Source: Bacteroidales bacterium (lineage in GTDB: Bacteria; Bacteroidota; Bacteroidia; Bacteroidales; P3). From it: a stretch of DNA of 64,000 nt. Shown piece by piece: positions 17,792 to 26,659 of this stretch. Position 1 is the first letter of the stretch. Each line of letters begins with the position of its first letter. The position numbers and the translations under genes are program-made. Under the pieces are notes generated by a model. That model was given only the letters and a program-made list of their open reading frames with translations. It ran no database searches and had not been told where the DNA came from. The stretch is from assembly GCA_017960605.1 (NCBI GenBank), contig JAGCYV010000001.1, positions 17,900-81,899 on the forward strand. Direction: 5' to 3'.

Positions 17792-18595
17792 ATGAAGAAG
17801 GTTATGGCTTTTGGTTTATCGCTCGCGAAGCTGCCGCTCGTGCTTTGCCTACTGGTCACTGGTCACTGGTCACTGGTCACCGGGACGCAGGCCCAGTCAC
17901 CCCAGCTGCCGCCGCCCACCCGCCACACCGTCAGCTTCGAGTCGCAGCACGGCGAAGCATTCACCGTCTTTATCGACGGCGACCCGATGAACCGCATGCC
18001 CCAGAGCCGGGTGCTGGTGAACGAAATCAGCAACCAGAACCACCAGGTGGTGGTCGTCCTGAAGCGTCCCGCCGAGAAGGTGGCGGTCCTCAACCTGCGC
18101 CCCGGTGAGGCCAATGTGGTGGTCAATGTGAACTACGACGCGCGCCTCGAGCAGGTCTTCCTCTACACGCCTACCCACAACCGCGCCGAAGCCTACGACG
18201 AGGAGTGGATTCGCCAGCGCGACGAATACCGCCGCCGGCAGGAACGCAAGCCCTCCGTCGATCCGGTGGCTCCGCCGGTGCCTCAGCCGGGAGTCGCGTC
18301 GGTGGTGCCGGCCACCGACGACGATGTGGCGGCGATGGAGCAGCGCATGAAAGCCCAGTCCTTCGACAGCGACCGCCTGGCGCTGGGCAAGGTCATCGTG
18401 GCCTCCGCCAGCCTGACGTCATCCCAGATTGCCCGTCTGGCCAGAACCATCGACTACAGCAACTCGCAGATCGAGTTCCTGAAGTACGCCTACCATTATT
18501 GCATCGACCGCGAGAACTACTACCGTACCATCGACGTGCTGACCTTCAGCAGCGACAAGAAGAAGGTGCTCGACTACATCGCCACCCAGCGCTGA
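17792..18595 (+). CDS. Exported DUF4476 protein
   Basis: 267 residues. A signal peptide (ending TQAQS) precedes a beta-rich N-terminal half, a proline-rich linker (about 155-175) and a C-terminal helical DUF4476 domain with SASLTSSQIARLARTIDY. It starts two bases after the PHP stop. Its signal-peptide core is encoded by four copies of the 7-bp unit ACTGGTC (LVTGHWSLVTG). DUF4476 proteins are common in Bacteroidetes envelopes but have no known function. The gene ends directly against the convergent BtuG-like gene. Confidence 0.8.
   Translation: MKKVMAFGLSLAKLPLVLCLLVTGHWSLVTGTQAQSPQLPPPTRHTVSFESQHGEAFTVFIDGDPMNRMPQSRVLVNEISNQNHQVVVVLKRPAEKVAVLNLRPGEANVVVNVNYDARLEQVFLYTPTHNRAEAYDEEWIRQRDEYRRRQERKPSVDPVAPPVPQPGVASVVPATDDDVAAMEQRMKAQSFDSDRLALGKVIVASASLTSSQIARLARTIDYSNSQIEFLKYAYHYCIDRENYYRTIDVLTFSSDKKKVLDYIATQR
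17851..17882 (+). repeat. ACTGGTC heptamer repeat in a signal peptide
   Basis: Four perfect 7-bp units plus a partial one. They read in frame as LVTGHWSLVTG, the hydrophobic region of the DUF4476 protein's signal peptide. Confidence 0.85.
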
Positions 18596-19693
18596 TTACA
18601 ACGCTATCTGGTGCGAGGTGTTGTCGCGGGTGTCTATGATTTCCACCGTGTTCGAGAAGCTTACGGTCACGTAGGCCTTCTTCCCATAGACCACCAGGTC
18701 CTGCGCCACATCGCCCAGCCCGCGGCTGTTGGCGGTCGAGAAGACATTTTTGACGATGGCCCCCGTGGTGAGGTTGATCCGGTCAATCGAGGCTTCGTTG
18801 GCGCCCCAGTTGCCCTCGTCGAGCACATAGGCTGTCCCGTCGCCGAGGGCCGCCACCTTCGACGGCAGCATCCCCGCTTCGGTCAGCCACTGTTGCGTGC
18901 CGGTCGAGTCGAAGCACACCACGTCGCCCGCGGCGCTGTAGTGGCCGTCGGTGGTCACGTAGATCTTGCCGTCGATGGTGTTGATGCTGTAGGGATTGCT
19001 GATGCCGCAACCCGCCAGGATGGTCTCGCGGCTGTTCGTCAGGGGGTTGAAGCGGAAGAAACTGGCCGCCGCGGTGTAGCCGCCGCTGTATCCATAGACC
19101 TCGCCGTCGCTGACATCCATCGCCGTGATGGCGAGCCCCAGGTCGGTGGCGCTGTAGGTCGTCGCGTCGATTAGGTACGAGGTGGCCGGCACGTCGCCCC
19201 CGTAGCCGCAGGTGACGACGACGTGGGTCGCATCCACCGCCTTCACCCGTTGCGGGTCGGCGCCCACAGTGACGACCTTCACCAGGCTGAAACTGGCCAT
19301 GTCGATGACGAACACGCGGTTGTCATAGACGATGGTGCCGCTCTCGTCGGTGGTCCACGAGCTGGCCACGAACAGCTTCCCGTTGGCCGCCGCGATGCCC
19401 TCGAGGTCATAGACGGTGTTGAATTTCAGCATGCGGTCGATGCGCCCTTCGGCGGTGTCGATACGTAGCAGGGCAGGGGGGTAGCCGCAGGTCACATACA
19501 CCTTGCCGTCGGCACAGGCCATGTAGCGCGGCTTCTGGGCGGCCGAGGGGCTGTAGGCGCTCTGCACGGCCGTCACCTCGTCGCCGTTCTGTTCCGTTGT
19601 CTGGGTGGGAGTGGGAGCCACCGGCTCTTTGACGCAGGCCGTCAGCAGGCCGGCGACCCATACGATGGCGATTACACGGAGTAAATGTTTCAT
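18596..19693 (-). CDS. BtuG-like surface lipoprotein, beta-propeller
   Basis: 365 residues. Lipoprotein signal peptide with Cys20 in LLTAC, a proline/threonine-rich spacer, then repeated blades such as GKVYVTCGYPPALLRID, GKLFVASSW, GKIYVTTDG and GKKAYVTVSFSNTVEIID, a YncE/DUF5074-like propeller. In Bacteroides the B12-binding surface lipoprotein BtuG has this fold and is encoded next to BtuB. Here the gene follows a BtuB-like receptor by four bases, below a cobalamin riboswitch, so capture of corrinoids is likely. The ATG that starts the lipoprotein signal is chosen; one five codons upstream overlaps the receptor gene. Confidence 0.8.
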   Translation of the reverse strand: MKHLLRVIAIVWVAGLLTACVKEPVAPTPTQTTEQNGDEVTAVQSAYSPSAAQKPRYMACADGKVYVTCGYPPALLRIDTAEGRIDRMLKFNTVYDLEGIAAANGKLFVASSWTTDESGTIVYDNRVFVIDMASFSLVKVVTVGADPQRVKAVDATHVVVTCGYGGDVPATSYLIDATTYSATDLGLAITAMDVSDGEVYGYSGGYTAAASFFRFNPLTNSRETILAGCGISNPYSINTIDGKIYVTTDGHYSAAGDVVCFDSTGTQQWLTEAGMLPSKVAALGDGTAYVLDEGNWGANEASIDRINLTTGAIVKNVFSTANSRGLGDVAQDLVVYGKKAYVTVSFSNTVEIIDTRDNTSHQIAL

Positions 19694-19697
19694 GTTC

Positions 19698-21761
19698 TTA
19701 TAGCTCATAGATGATTTTCAATCTGTAGTTGCGGCCCATCATGGGGTACGAGCGCACCACCTCGTACTGCTCGTCCAGCAGGTTCATCACCTGCACCTGC
19801 ACCCGCATCGTGCCCCACCGCAGGGCGAAGCGGCGGTCCAGCGAAAGCCCCAGGTCCAGGTAGGCCGGCATCCTCGTCTCGTCGCTGTTCTGCATGCGGT
19901 AGTAGCGCTCGCCCACCACCATCGCGGTGGCGCCCACGTTCACCCACTCGTTCTCCCACCGTAGGCTCCCGCCGCCGCTGTGTCGCGGCGTGTAGGCTAT
20001 CTGGTGCCCGTAGGTCTTGCTGTACGAGGGGTCGTCGGGGTCGGTGCGGTCCAGCGCTTGCTGGAAGGTGTAGGTGAGCTGGCAATCGACCGAAGCCACG
20101 TGGCAGCTGAAGGTGGCGTCGTGGCCCAGTATCTCCACCTTGCCGATATTCTGCATACTCCACAGGAACATGTTCTGCGTCGGTATGGCCAGTATCTTGT
20201 CCGTCACACGGTTGTAGTAGGCGTCCAGCGTCACGCTGAACCAGCGGTTACTGTGCGTCAGCCCGATGTTGTGCTGTCTCGCCCGCTCGGGCCGCAGGTC
20301 GCGCGGAAGGGTGAAGAAATACAGCTCGCTGAAGTTGGGTGCGCGGAAGGTCTCCTTGTAGAAGTAGCGCAGCGTGGTGTGCCCGAAGAGGGTCAGGTTG
20401 ACGCCCACGAAGGGCGACAGCCGTCGGTAGGTGGGCATGGTGTCGAGGTCGGCCACGCGGTCGCGTATCGTGGTGCCCAGCAGGTTGGCGTTCAGCTCGA
20501 AGCGGTTCAGCAGGCTGTCCGTCGAATGCAGCCTCACGGCCGCCACCGCCATCAGGTTCCCGCGGTGCACGTCGTTCCGTTGGGCCAGGTTGGTGCGCAG
20601 CGACGCGAGGCTGCCATCTACCGCCCCCTTCAGGTCCATCCACGGCAGCACCGCCCATGCCGCGCTGCCGCTCAGGTAGGCCTCCCGTTGCAGGTAGGCG
20701 TTCATCAGGTAGTGCGTCGGAGTGCTCGCCGCGCTGTCCTCATAGCAGTCGTAGGTCTGCTGCAGTTTCCCCAGCACCAGCGTCTTCCAGCCCTCACGTT
20801 CCCTCTTCCACTTCCCCTGCACGAACGCCACCTCCTCCTGCGTGCTCTGGGCTGAGAGCTTCTGGTTGTAGTACTGCACCGGGCCCGGCAGCTGGTGTTC
20901 CCCACGCATGTAATGCACCTTGGCCGAAAGCGTGTTGTCCTTGTCAATCGTATAGAACAGGTTGCCGTTGGCCGTCAGCATCCTCATCGCCGAGTGCTTG
21001 CGCTCCTCGCGGCTGCTGCTGTCGCTGCGGTTCTGCGTGTAGTAGAGGGTGAAGGGGTAGTTCCCGTCGCTCTTCAGGTAGTTCAGCCACACGCTGCTCT
21101 TCAGCTTCCGGCTCCATTTCTGCTCCCACAGCGCCGACGGGCTCAGCATCCCGAAGCTGCCGGCCTCCATCGCCACCTTCAGGTTCGTCCGCTCCTTCAG
21201 GTAGAACGTCGGCTCGGCGGTCTCCAGGTTCAGCACGTTGCCGGCGGCATAGGCGCGGGCCGTCATCAGGCTCTCCTGCTGCTGTCCTTGGCTCAGGCTC
21301 ACATAGGCCGCGTTGCCCAGCAGATAGCGTCCCAGATCCACCTGGCCGTTCTGCGCGTCGCTGATGGCGATGCCGTCGATGGTCACCGTCGAGAACTGGC
21401 TCCCCAACCCGCGGGCCGACACCGTCTTCATGCCGCCCACCCCACCGTAGTCCTTCAGCGTCACCCCCGCCATCTGGCGCACCGCGTCGCTCAGCTGCAA
21501 GGCCCCTGCCTGCTCTATGGCGGCGGCGTCCATCACCTGCGTGGGCGTCGAGGTGATCAGCGTCGTGGGGGTGGGCTGGGCGCTCACCTCCAGCTCCTCG
21601 AGGGTGCGTATCGTGTCCTGGGCCTCAGTCAGATAAGGCGCCAGGAAGAACAAAATCAACAAAAAAGCCCTTGGGCGGGGGACTTGGATGAGCGGGGGTG
21701 CGGCATTCCCGTGGGCGATGCTGCGGATAAACGATACAATACAATACAATTTTTTGCTCAT
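19698..21761 (-). CDS. btuB: TonB-dependent cobalamin receptor (BtuB-like)
   Basis: 687 residues. A long N-terminus with a signal-like FLLILFFLAPYL segment, then a plug domain (ALQLSDAVRQMAGV, VSARGLGSQFSTVTIDGI) and a 22-strand-type barrel ending MMGRNYRLKIIYEL. It imports a ligand through the outer membrane using TonB energy. The B12 assignment rests on the cobalamin riboswitch in its leader and the BtuG-like gene after it. The first 30 residues before the hydrophobic core are unusually long; a later start is possible but no better ATG is seen. Confidence 0.88.
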   Translation of the reverse strand: MSKKLYCIVSFIRSIAHGNAAPPLIQVPRPRAFLLILFFLAPYLTEAQDTIRTLEELEVSAQPTPTTLITSTPTQVMDAAAIEQAGALQLSDAVRQMAGVTLKDYGGVGGMKTVSARGLGSQFSTVTIDGIAISDAQNGQVDLGRYLLGNAAYVSLSQGQQQESLMTARAYAAGNVLNLETAEPTFYLKERTNLKVAMEAGSFGMLSPSALWEQKWSRKLKSSVWLNYLKSDGNYPFTLYYTQNRSDSSSREERKHSAMRMLTANGNLFYTIDKDNTLSAKVHYMRGEHQLPGPVQYYNQKLSAQSTQEEVAFVQGKWKREREGWKTLVLGKLQQTYDCYEDSAASTPTHYLMNAYLQREAYLSGSAAWAVLPWMDLKGAVDGSLASLRTNLAQRNDVHRGNLMAVAAVRLHSTDSLLNRFELNANLLGTTIRDRVADLDTMPTYRRLSPFVGVNLTLFGHTTLRYFYKETFRAPNFSELYFFTLPRDLRPERARQHNIGLTHSNRWFSVTLDAYYNRVTDKILAIPTQNMFLWSMQNIGKVEILGHDATFSCHVASVDCQLTYTFQQALDRTDPDDPSYSKTYGHQIAYTPRHSGGGSLRWENEWVNVGATAMVVGERYYRMQNSDETRMPAYLDLGLSLDRRFALRWGTMRVQVQVMNLLDEQYEVVRSYPMMGRNYRLKIIYEL

Positions 21762-21799
21762 GTCCTGACCTTTCCTCGAGGGCTTGGGATGTTACTCCA

Positions 21800-21972
21800 G
21801 CTTCGGCAGGTCTTCTGGCTCGTTTCCCACCGTCCGCCTTCCCACATGCCTATGGCGGCATGCAGTGGCTTGTTGGACGGTGCAACTGTTTGAAACTCAC
21901 AGCAGCGGGACTGCTCAGGACTCTCACCTGATTCCCTCTTGGCCTCCTTGGGGGAGGACCGAAACCGGGTGC
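21800..21972 (-). promoter_or_regulatory. Cobalamin riboswitch
   Basis: Read on the minus strand, the leader contains the B12-element consensus in order: a GAGGGAATCAGGTGAGAGTC core, CAGTCCCGCTGCTGTGAG, a GCCACTGCATGCCG hairpin, GGGAAGGCGG, and the closing GCCAGAAGACCTGCC box. It ends about 40 bp before the btuB start. It should shut off btuB and btuG-like expression when adenosyl- or other cobalamins are plentiful. Whether control is at transcription or translation is not clear. A TATTTTTG -7 box overlaps the upstream edge. Confidence 0.93.
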
Positions 21973-21978
21973 AAAAAT

Positions 21979-22153
21979 ACGAAAATTTCTCAAACCGAGA
22001 GAAAAGAAAAGTCATTTTCTTTTCCGAGGTGCCATAATTAAGGCGAAGCCAAAGTTGAGTGGAATGACAAAATTTATTTTTGTTATTCCCGAAATGGAGT
22101 AACTTCGGCGAAGCCAAAGTTACGAAAATTTCTCAAACCGAGAGAAAAGAAAA
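21979..22153. repeat. 32-bp direct repeat upstream of the riboswitch
   Basis: An identical 32-bp sequence (ACGAAAATTTCTC... ending GAAAAGAAAA) occurs at 21979-22010 and 22122-22153. A second shared block, GGCGAAGCCAAAGTT, occurs at 22041 and 22108. The second copy contains a GTAACTT/AAGTTAC inverted repeat. This looks like a local duplication of the riboswitch promoter region. Confidence 0.8.
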
Positions 22154-22258
22154 TGTTATTTTCTTTCCCACACACAATATTCCCCGCCACCGGACGTTCT
22201 CCTTTTGTTTCCAACAATCTTACTTCACAACCCACTCAGTAATCCTATGGAAAAGATA

Positions 22259-22302
22259 GGGTAATTCTAAGGTAATTCTATGGTAACTCTATGGTGACAT
22301 GG
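22259..22302. repeat. 11-bp tandem repeat (GGTAATTCTAT type)
   Basis: Three to four degenerate 11-bp units, GGTAATTCTAA, GGTAATTCTAT and GGTAACTCTAT, then GGTGACAT. It lies in the gene-free stretch 22154-22549, which holds no other gene that I can support. Confidence 0.75.
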
Positions 22303-22370
22303 TATTAACATTGTGATAACAAGGCATTGACAAGGTATTGCCTATACTCTATAATTGGATCCACTACCTG

Positions 22371-22446
22371 GTCACTATATAGTCACTACTAGGTCACTAC
22401 TAGGTCACTACTAGGTCATTACTAGGTCATTACTAGGTCATTGCCT
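22371..22446. repeat. 11-bp tandem repeat (GTCACTACTAG type)
   Basis: Five consecutive 11-bp units, three GTCACTACTAG and two GTCATTACTAG, with diverged units at both ends. It is in the same gap as the previous repeat, at the left border of the island. Confidence 0.85.
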
Positions 22447-22549
22447 AATATCAACTGATTATCAATCTGTTGCCGGTACATTGCGTCATGCCCTACCGAT
22501 CACACCTTCCTGACAGGGCTCCTCTCCCGCCCGTGTGTAAATCTTTTAT

Positions 22550-22580
22550 TTTGCCATTCCTGAAACATTTCGTACCTTTG
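22550..22580 (+). promoter_or_regulatory. Bacteroidetes-type promoter of the island cassette
   Basis: TTTG, 19 bp, then TACCTTTG, a perfect -7 box about 80 bp before the DUF1848 start. With gaps of 11 and 2 bp between the next three genes, it should drive them as one unit. Confidence 0.8.
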
Positions 22581-22662
22581 CAGTCGCAATTGCGCAAATA
22601 GACTGCGCAGAAACGGAGGGTTAACCTCTATCTGTAGATAACCCAATTTCAAAATCCATAAA

Positions 22663-23730
22663 ATGGCAACTTGGAAGAAAGAGGAACTCGCTAGAGAGAA
22701 TGGAGAGATTGTTCCGATGCAAGTGCCAGAGATTATCTCGGCAAGCAGAAGCACGGACATTCCTGCGTTCTATGCCGATTGGTTCTTTGATAGGTTGAAG
22801 AAGGGGTATTCCGCGTGGACTAACCCTTTCAACGGTGTGCGAAATTATGTTTCATACAAAAATACCAGATTTATTGTTTTTTGGTCGAAAAATCCTCAGC
22901 CTCTTCTGTCTCACCTTGATTACCTTAAAGAGAGAGGAATAGGATGCTATATCCAGTATACGCTGAACGATTATGTAAAAGAGGGTTTGGAAAAAGGCGT
23001 ACCCAAGGTGGAGGAACGAATCGACATATTCAAGCGGCTTGTCGATAAACTTGGGAAGGGGCATGTCATTTGGCGTTTTGACCCATTGTTTCTTGCAGAA
23101 AACATTAGTGAGGACGACCTGCTTGCCAAAATAGAGAATATCGGAGAGCAACTGAACGGCTATATAGAAAAGATGGTGTTCAGTTTTGCTGACATCATGT
23201 CTTACAGAAAAGTAAAATCCAATCTGGAAAAGAATGCCATACAATACAATGATTGGACAGAGGAGCAAATGCTGGACTTCACTAAACGGCTCGCAGAACT
23301 CAACAAGCGGTGGGGTTATACACTGGCGACGTGCGGTGAGAAAGTTGATTTGAAGCAGTTCGGAGTGAAGCACAACCGTTGTGTCGATGACGCATTGATA
23401 ATTAGGTTAGCATATCAAGATAAGCGACTCATGGACTTCTTAAAGGTGACAGTCCATGAAAGACCATCTTCCAACTTGTTCGGAGAAGCCCCCAGTATAC
23501 CGGCGGATGCCATCCTTCTGCCTAATGGAAAATATGCAACGAGGGGTGACAACTCCGACAAGGGACAGCGGCAGTTCTGCGGTTGTACGGTGAGCAAAGA
23601 CATCGGGGAATATAACACATGCCCGCATTTGTGCGAGTATTGCTATGCGAATGCGAGCAAAAATATAGCGTTGAAAAATTGGGAACGGCATAAACAGAAT
23701 GAGTTTGGTGAAACAATCACGGGTGTATAA
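22663..23730 (+). CDS. DUF1848 protein with radical-SAM-like cysteine cluster
   Basis: 355 residues. The N-terminal SASRSTDIPAFYADWF and the middle region match DUF1848. The C-terminal part holds Cys306 and Cys308 in FCGC, then Cys320-x3-Cys324-x2-Cys327 in CPHLCEYCYAN, the spacing that binds a 4Fe-4S cluster in radical SAM enzymes. The family's function is not established. It is first in the island operon, 11 bp before the MTase-helicase fusion, so the two probably act together; nucleic-acid or tRNA chemistry is a guess. AT-rich codons mark it as foreign to the neighbouring core. Confidence 0.85.
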   Translation: MATWKKEELARENGEIVPMQVPEIISASRSTDIPAFYADWFFDRLKKGYSAWTNPFNGVRNYVSYKNTRFIVFWSKNPQPLLSHLDYLKERGIGCYIQYTLNDYVKEGLEKGVPKVEERIDIFKRLVDKLGKGHVIWRFDPLFLAENISEDDLLAKIENIGEQLNGYIEKMVFSFADIMSYRKVKSNLEKNAIQYNDWTEEQMLDFTKRLAELNKRWGYTLATCGEKVDLKQFGVKHNRCVDDALIIRLAYQDKRLMDFLKVTVHERPSSNLFGEAPSIPADAILLPNGKYATRGDNSDKGQRQFCGCTVSKDIGEYNTCPHLCEYCYANASKNIALKNWERHKQNEFGETITGV

Positions 23731-23741
23731 CACAAATTAGA

Positions 23742-26267
23742 TTGGACATGGATACCCAGGAATTCATTAAACACTGCATAGCGGAACTTCCCTACAACAT
23801 GAAAGCCCGTCCGTGGGACTTCACAGGACACGGAAGGGACATTTTGCAGACGGAAGACCAACTTAATGCTTATATCGCGGCCTATGGAGAGATGCACTTC
23901 ATCAAGTGCAAGGCGGCTTTGCAGAACTTTCCCTTCGACTCGTTAACCAATTATGAGATTGTCGATTGGGGATGTGGACAGGGTATCGCGTCGCTCACGA
24001 TGTTTGATATGCTGAAAGAGCACGGGAAGATGTACGGGCTAAAACGGGTAACTCTCATAGAACCCTCCGAGATGGCCTTGCGACGTGCTGAACAATATGT
24101 CAAGCGCTTTGTAGATCCGAGAGTGGAGGTCGTTGCCATTAACAAAGGTATCCCTAGTACTGAAGATTCTTCGGATTTGTCGGAAGTAGCGGCCACAGCA
24201 CCAGAGGCCATCCATCTCTTTTCCAATATTCTTGATGTTTGGACGTTGAGTCTGAGATGGTTGGCAAGGAAAGTGGCATCCTATACGCAAAAGCAACATG
24301 TTGTATGTGTCGGGCCGGCATTTAAAAAGAATGGTCGACTCTCTGATTTCAGCCATTTCTTCCAAGAAAAAAATGTGTTCTCTCAAATCTTTCAGGATCC
24401 GTATGCCTATACGGAAACGCATCATCCGTATGGTTGCCAGACGTGTTGCTTTACATTGTCCTCCAGCAGTATTAATGAGAATTACATTGAGAAGGCAGAA
24501 CGCTCTACATTCACCGATGATTACAGTTATGTGGCGGAATCACTAAGAGGGGTTATTGATGATAATATTATTGATGCCTATAACGCTATTCGAGCCAAGT
24601 TGAATGATAACGATAGTATCTTTATCCGACCGCATATCTCAACGGATGTTCCTGATATAGTTGTCGTCAGACCCAAGGTGGGAGTGCTGTTCCTCGACGT
24701 GTGTTCTGATATTCAAAACAAAGAGGCTGAATTTGAACGTGTGAATGTTTATCGATGGAATATCTACAATATTCACCTAAAGGATGTTTTCGGAAAATCT
24801 CTGACGGATAAGAGATATATGTTTTTGATTAAGCAGGCAATCTACTTCCCCACAGAGACAAAAGCTCCAACTGTAGAAGAAGATAACAAATATGTCGCTT
24901 GTGTATTGAAGGGAGATTTGACCGATGATTCGTTTTGGGATAAAGTGGATATGGTAAGGCAAAGGGGTGTGTTTGGCGATACATTATACAAGGATTTCAT
25001 CAAGCTGATTGTCGGTAGCGGATGGCATAGTTATAAGGATGGTGATGAGAATATTGTACCAACAAAGAGACAGCAGGAACTCTCTCGTAGCGGAATAAAA
25101 ACACAAAAGGGCTATACAAATCAGAAGATAAGAGGTGTTGCGGGGTCTGGGAAAACGCAAGTGCTCGCATGGAGAGCCGTCAATGCACAGGTGAGGACAG
25201 GCGGACGTGTGTTGGTACTCACATTCAACATAACTCTACGGAACTATATTAAGTACCGTATGGGTCAAGTCGCTGCAGATTTCAGTTGGGGACAGTTTGA
25301 GATAACGAATTATCATCAGTTTTTCAAGTCTCAGGCAAACAATCATCATTTAAAGCCTCAATTATCAGATTGGGACAATCCTTTCTATTTTGAATTTTGT
25401 AAAAACTCCACGGAACGATATGACGCGATACTATTTGATGAGGCGCAAGATTATAAGTACGAATGGTTTTCATTGGTGAAAAACTATTTCCTTGCGGAGG
25501 GAGGAGAAATGGTGCTGTTTGGTGATGGCCGTCAGAATATTTATAATAGACAGCAAGATGAAAAACACATGCCCAGAACTCCCTTGGATGGTCCCTGGTC
25601 TCAAATAAATGAGGAGCGCCGTATCACGTTCAGAATAGAGAATCCGAATCTTGTCCGATTGGCATCCGACTTTCAGGAACAGTTCTTTGACTATTCAGAG
25701 CCTTTGGAACCTCAGCAGGCATTGCCGTTTGAGACATTCTATATAAAATACTGGAATGTGGGCAGAAATGCTTCCACGGAAATTCTGTATGATGGTATAA
25801 AGTTTATATTGCAAAATTATGGTCTGAACAAACGCGACGTAACTGTCTTGTCTCAGGCATGTAATGTTTTGCGGAATTTGGAGGAGTGTTACAGCCGCAA
25901 TGGTGGAGGAATACCCATTACGACTTTTGAGGAGAAAAGAGAATATGAAGTGATAATGCGTGAAAGTAAATGGCCAAAGCGGGATATTGACAACATCCGA
26001 CGTGTGAACAAAATCCATTTCACAATGGATGATGACAACATTAAGATGGCGACAATTCACAGCTTCAAGGGGTGGGAGTCGCCTACAGTTATTCTGCTTT
26101 TACAGCCGGAAGGTTCCATCGATGATGATGTATACAACGTGATTGGACAGGAGAACTCCCCTGCGCTCATCTATACAGCCATTACACGAGCGAGGCGGAA
26201 TCTTTTTATTATCAATATGGGAAATGAAAAATATCACGATTTCTTTACAAATAAAATAAGTGTATAA
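23742..26267 (+). CDS. Methyltransferase / NERD-like / UvrD-type helicase fusion
   Basis: 841 residues, three parts. Residues about 1-260 look like a SAM methyltransferase: motif I VDWGCGQG (74-81) and an acidic LIEPSE (Glu107), somewhat like Rsm22. Residues about 290-400 resemble a NERD-type nuclease core (PDIVVVRPKVGVLFLDVC, 304-321), but the usual E-V-K is D-V-C, so catalysis is doubtful. From 460 on it is an SF1A helicase: Walker A AGSGKT (Lys471), DEAQD (566-570), GDGRQNIYNR, HSFKGWE and TAITRARRNLF. This combination is unlike standard repair helicases. The tight operon with DUF1848 and TerB-like genes suggests a defence or DNA/RNA-processing system. Confidence 0.82.
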   Translation: MDMDTQEFIKHCIAELPYNMKARPWDFTGHGRDILQTEDQLNAYIAAYGEMHFIKCKAALQNFPFDSLTNYEIVDWGCGQGIASLTMFDMLKEHGKMYGLKRVTLIEPSEMALRRAEQYVKRFVDPRVEVVAINKGIPSTEDSSDLSEVAATAPEAIHLFSNILDVWTLSLRWLARKVASYTQKQHVVCVGPAFKKNGRLSDFSHFFQEKNVFSQIFQDPYAYTETHHPYGCQTCCFTLSSSSINENYIEKAERSTFTDDYSYVAESLRGVIDDNIIDAYNAIRAKLNDNDSIFIRPHISTDVPDIVVVRPKVGVLFLDVCSDIQNKEAEFERVNVYRWNIYNIHLKDVFGKSLTDKRYMFLIKQAIYFPTETKAPTVEEDNKYVACVLKGDLTDDSFWDKVDMVRQRGVFGDTLYKDFIKLIVGSGWHSYKDGDENIVPTKRQQELSRSGIKTQKGYTNQKIRGVAGSGKTQVLAWRAVNAQVRTGGRVLVLTFNITLRNYIKYRMGQVAADFSWGQFEITNYHQFFKSQANNHHLKPQLSDWDNPFYFEFCKNSTERYDAILFDEAQDYKYEWFSLVKNYFLAEGGEMVLFGDGRQNIYNRQQDEKHMPRTPLDGPWSQINEERRITFRIENPNLVRLASDFQEQFFDYSEPLEPQQALPFETFYIKYWNVGRNASTEILYDGIKFILQNYGLNKRDVTVLSQACNVLRNLEECYSRNGGGIPITTFEEKREYEVIMRESKWPKRDIDNIRRVNKIHFTMDDDNIKMATIHSFKGWESPTVILLLQPEGSIDDDVYNVIGQENSPALIYTAITRARRNLFIINMGNEKYHDFFTNKISV

Positions 26268-26269
26268 AT

Positions 26270-26566
26270 ATGTTTAGCGAACAGGAAAAGAGAACAATAC
26301 TCCAGATACTAACAATGATTATGGAGGCCGACGCGGTAATCCACCCTAAGGAGGTCGAATACATCAACTCATTAATGAATGAATTTGGACTCTCCTCTGC
26401 CGAGTTTGACCATATGGATATGCTTGACTTTGACATCTTAAAAAAGGAATTTGGGATGATGAATAAGGAGAATCAAAAATTGGCCAATGAGTATTTTAAA
26501 AACTTGGCTAAAATTGATGGAAATATTCATAATAATGAAAAAAAAATAATTAGAGAATTGAATTAA
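26270..26566 (+). CDS. TerB-like small helical protein
   Basis: 98 residues, all-helical. Two acidic repeats, MEADAVIHPKEVEYIN and AKIDGNIHNNEKKI, match the duplicated D-(G)-x-I-x-x-x-E motif of TerB/TerB-like domains, which can bind metal and often accompany stress and phage-defence genes. It starts two bases after the helicase fusion stop, so it is almost certainly co-translated with it. It is shorter than typical TerB (about 150 residues). Confidence 0.75.
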   Translation: MFSEQEKRTILQILTMIMEADAVIHPKEVEYINSLMNEFGLSSAEFDHMDMLDFDILKKEFGMMNKENQKLANEYFKNLAKIDGNIHNNEKKIIRELN

Positions 26567-26659
26567 TAGTCGATGGGTTGGAACACCTGTCAATCCGTAG
26601 TCAGGAACAGGCGGACAAAATATACAATATACTGAACTAAGGTATATAACATTGTTTTG

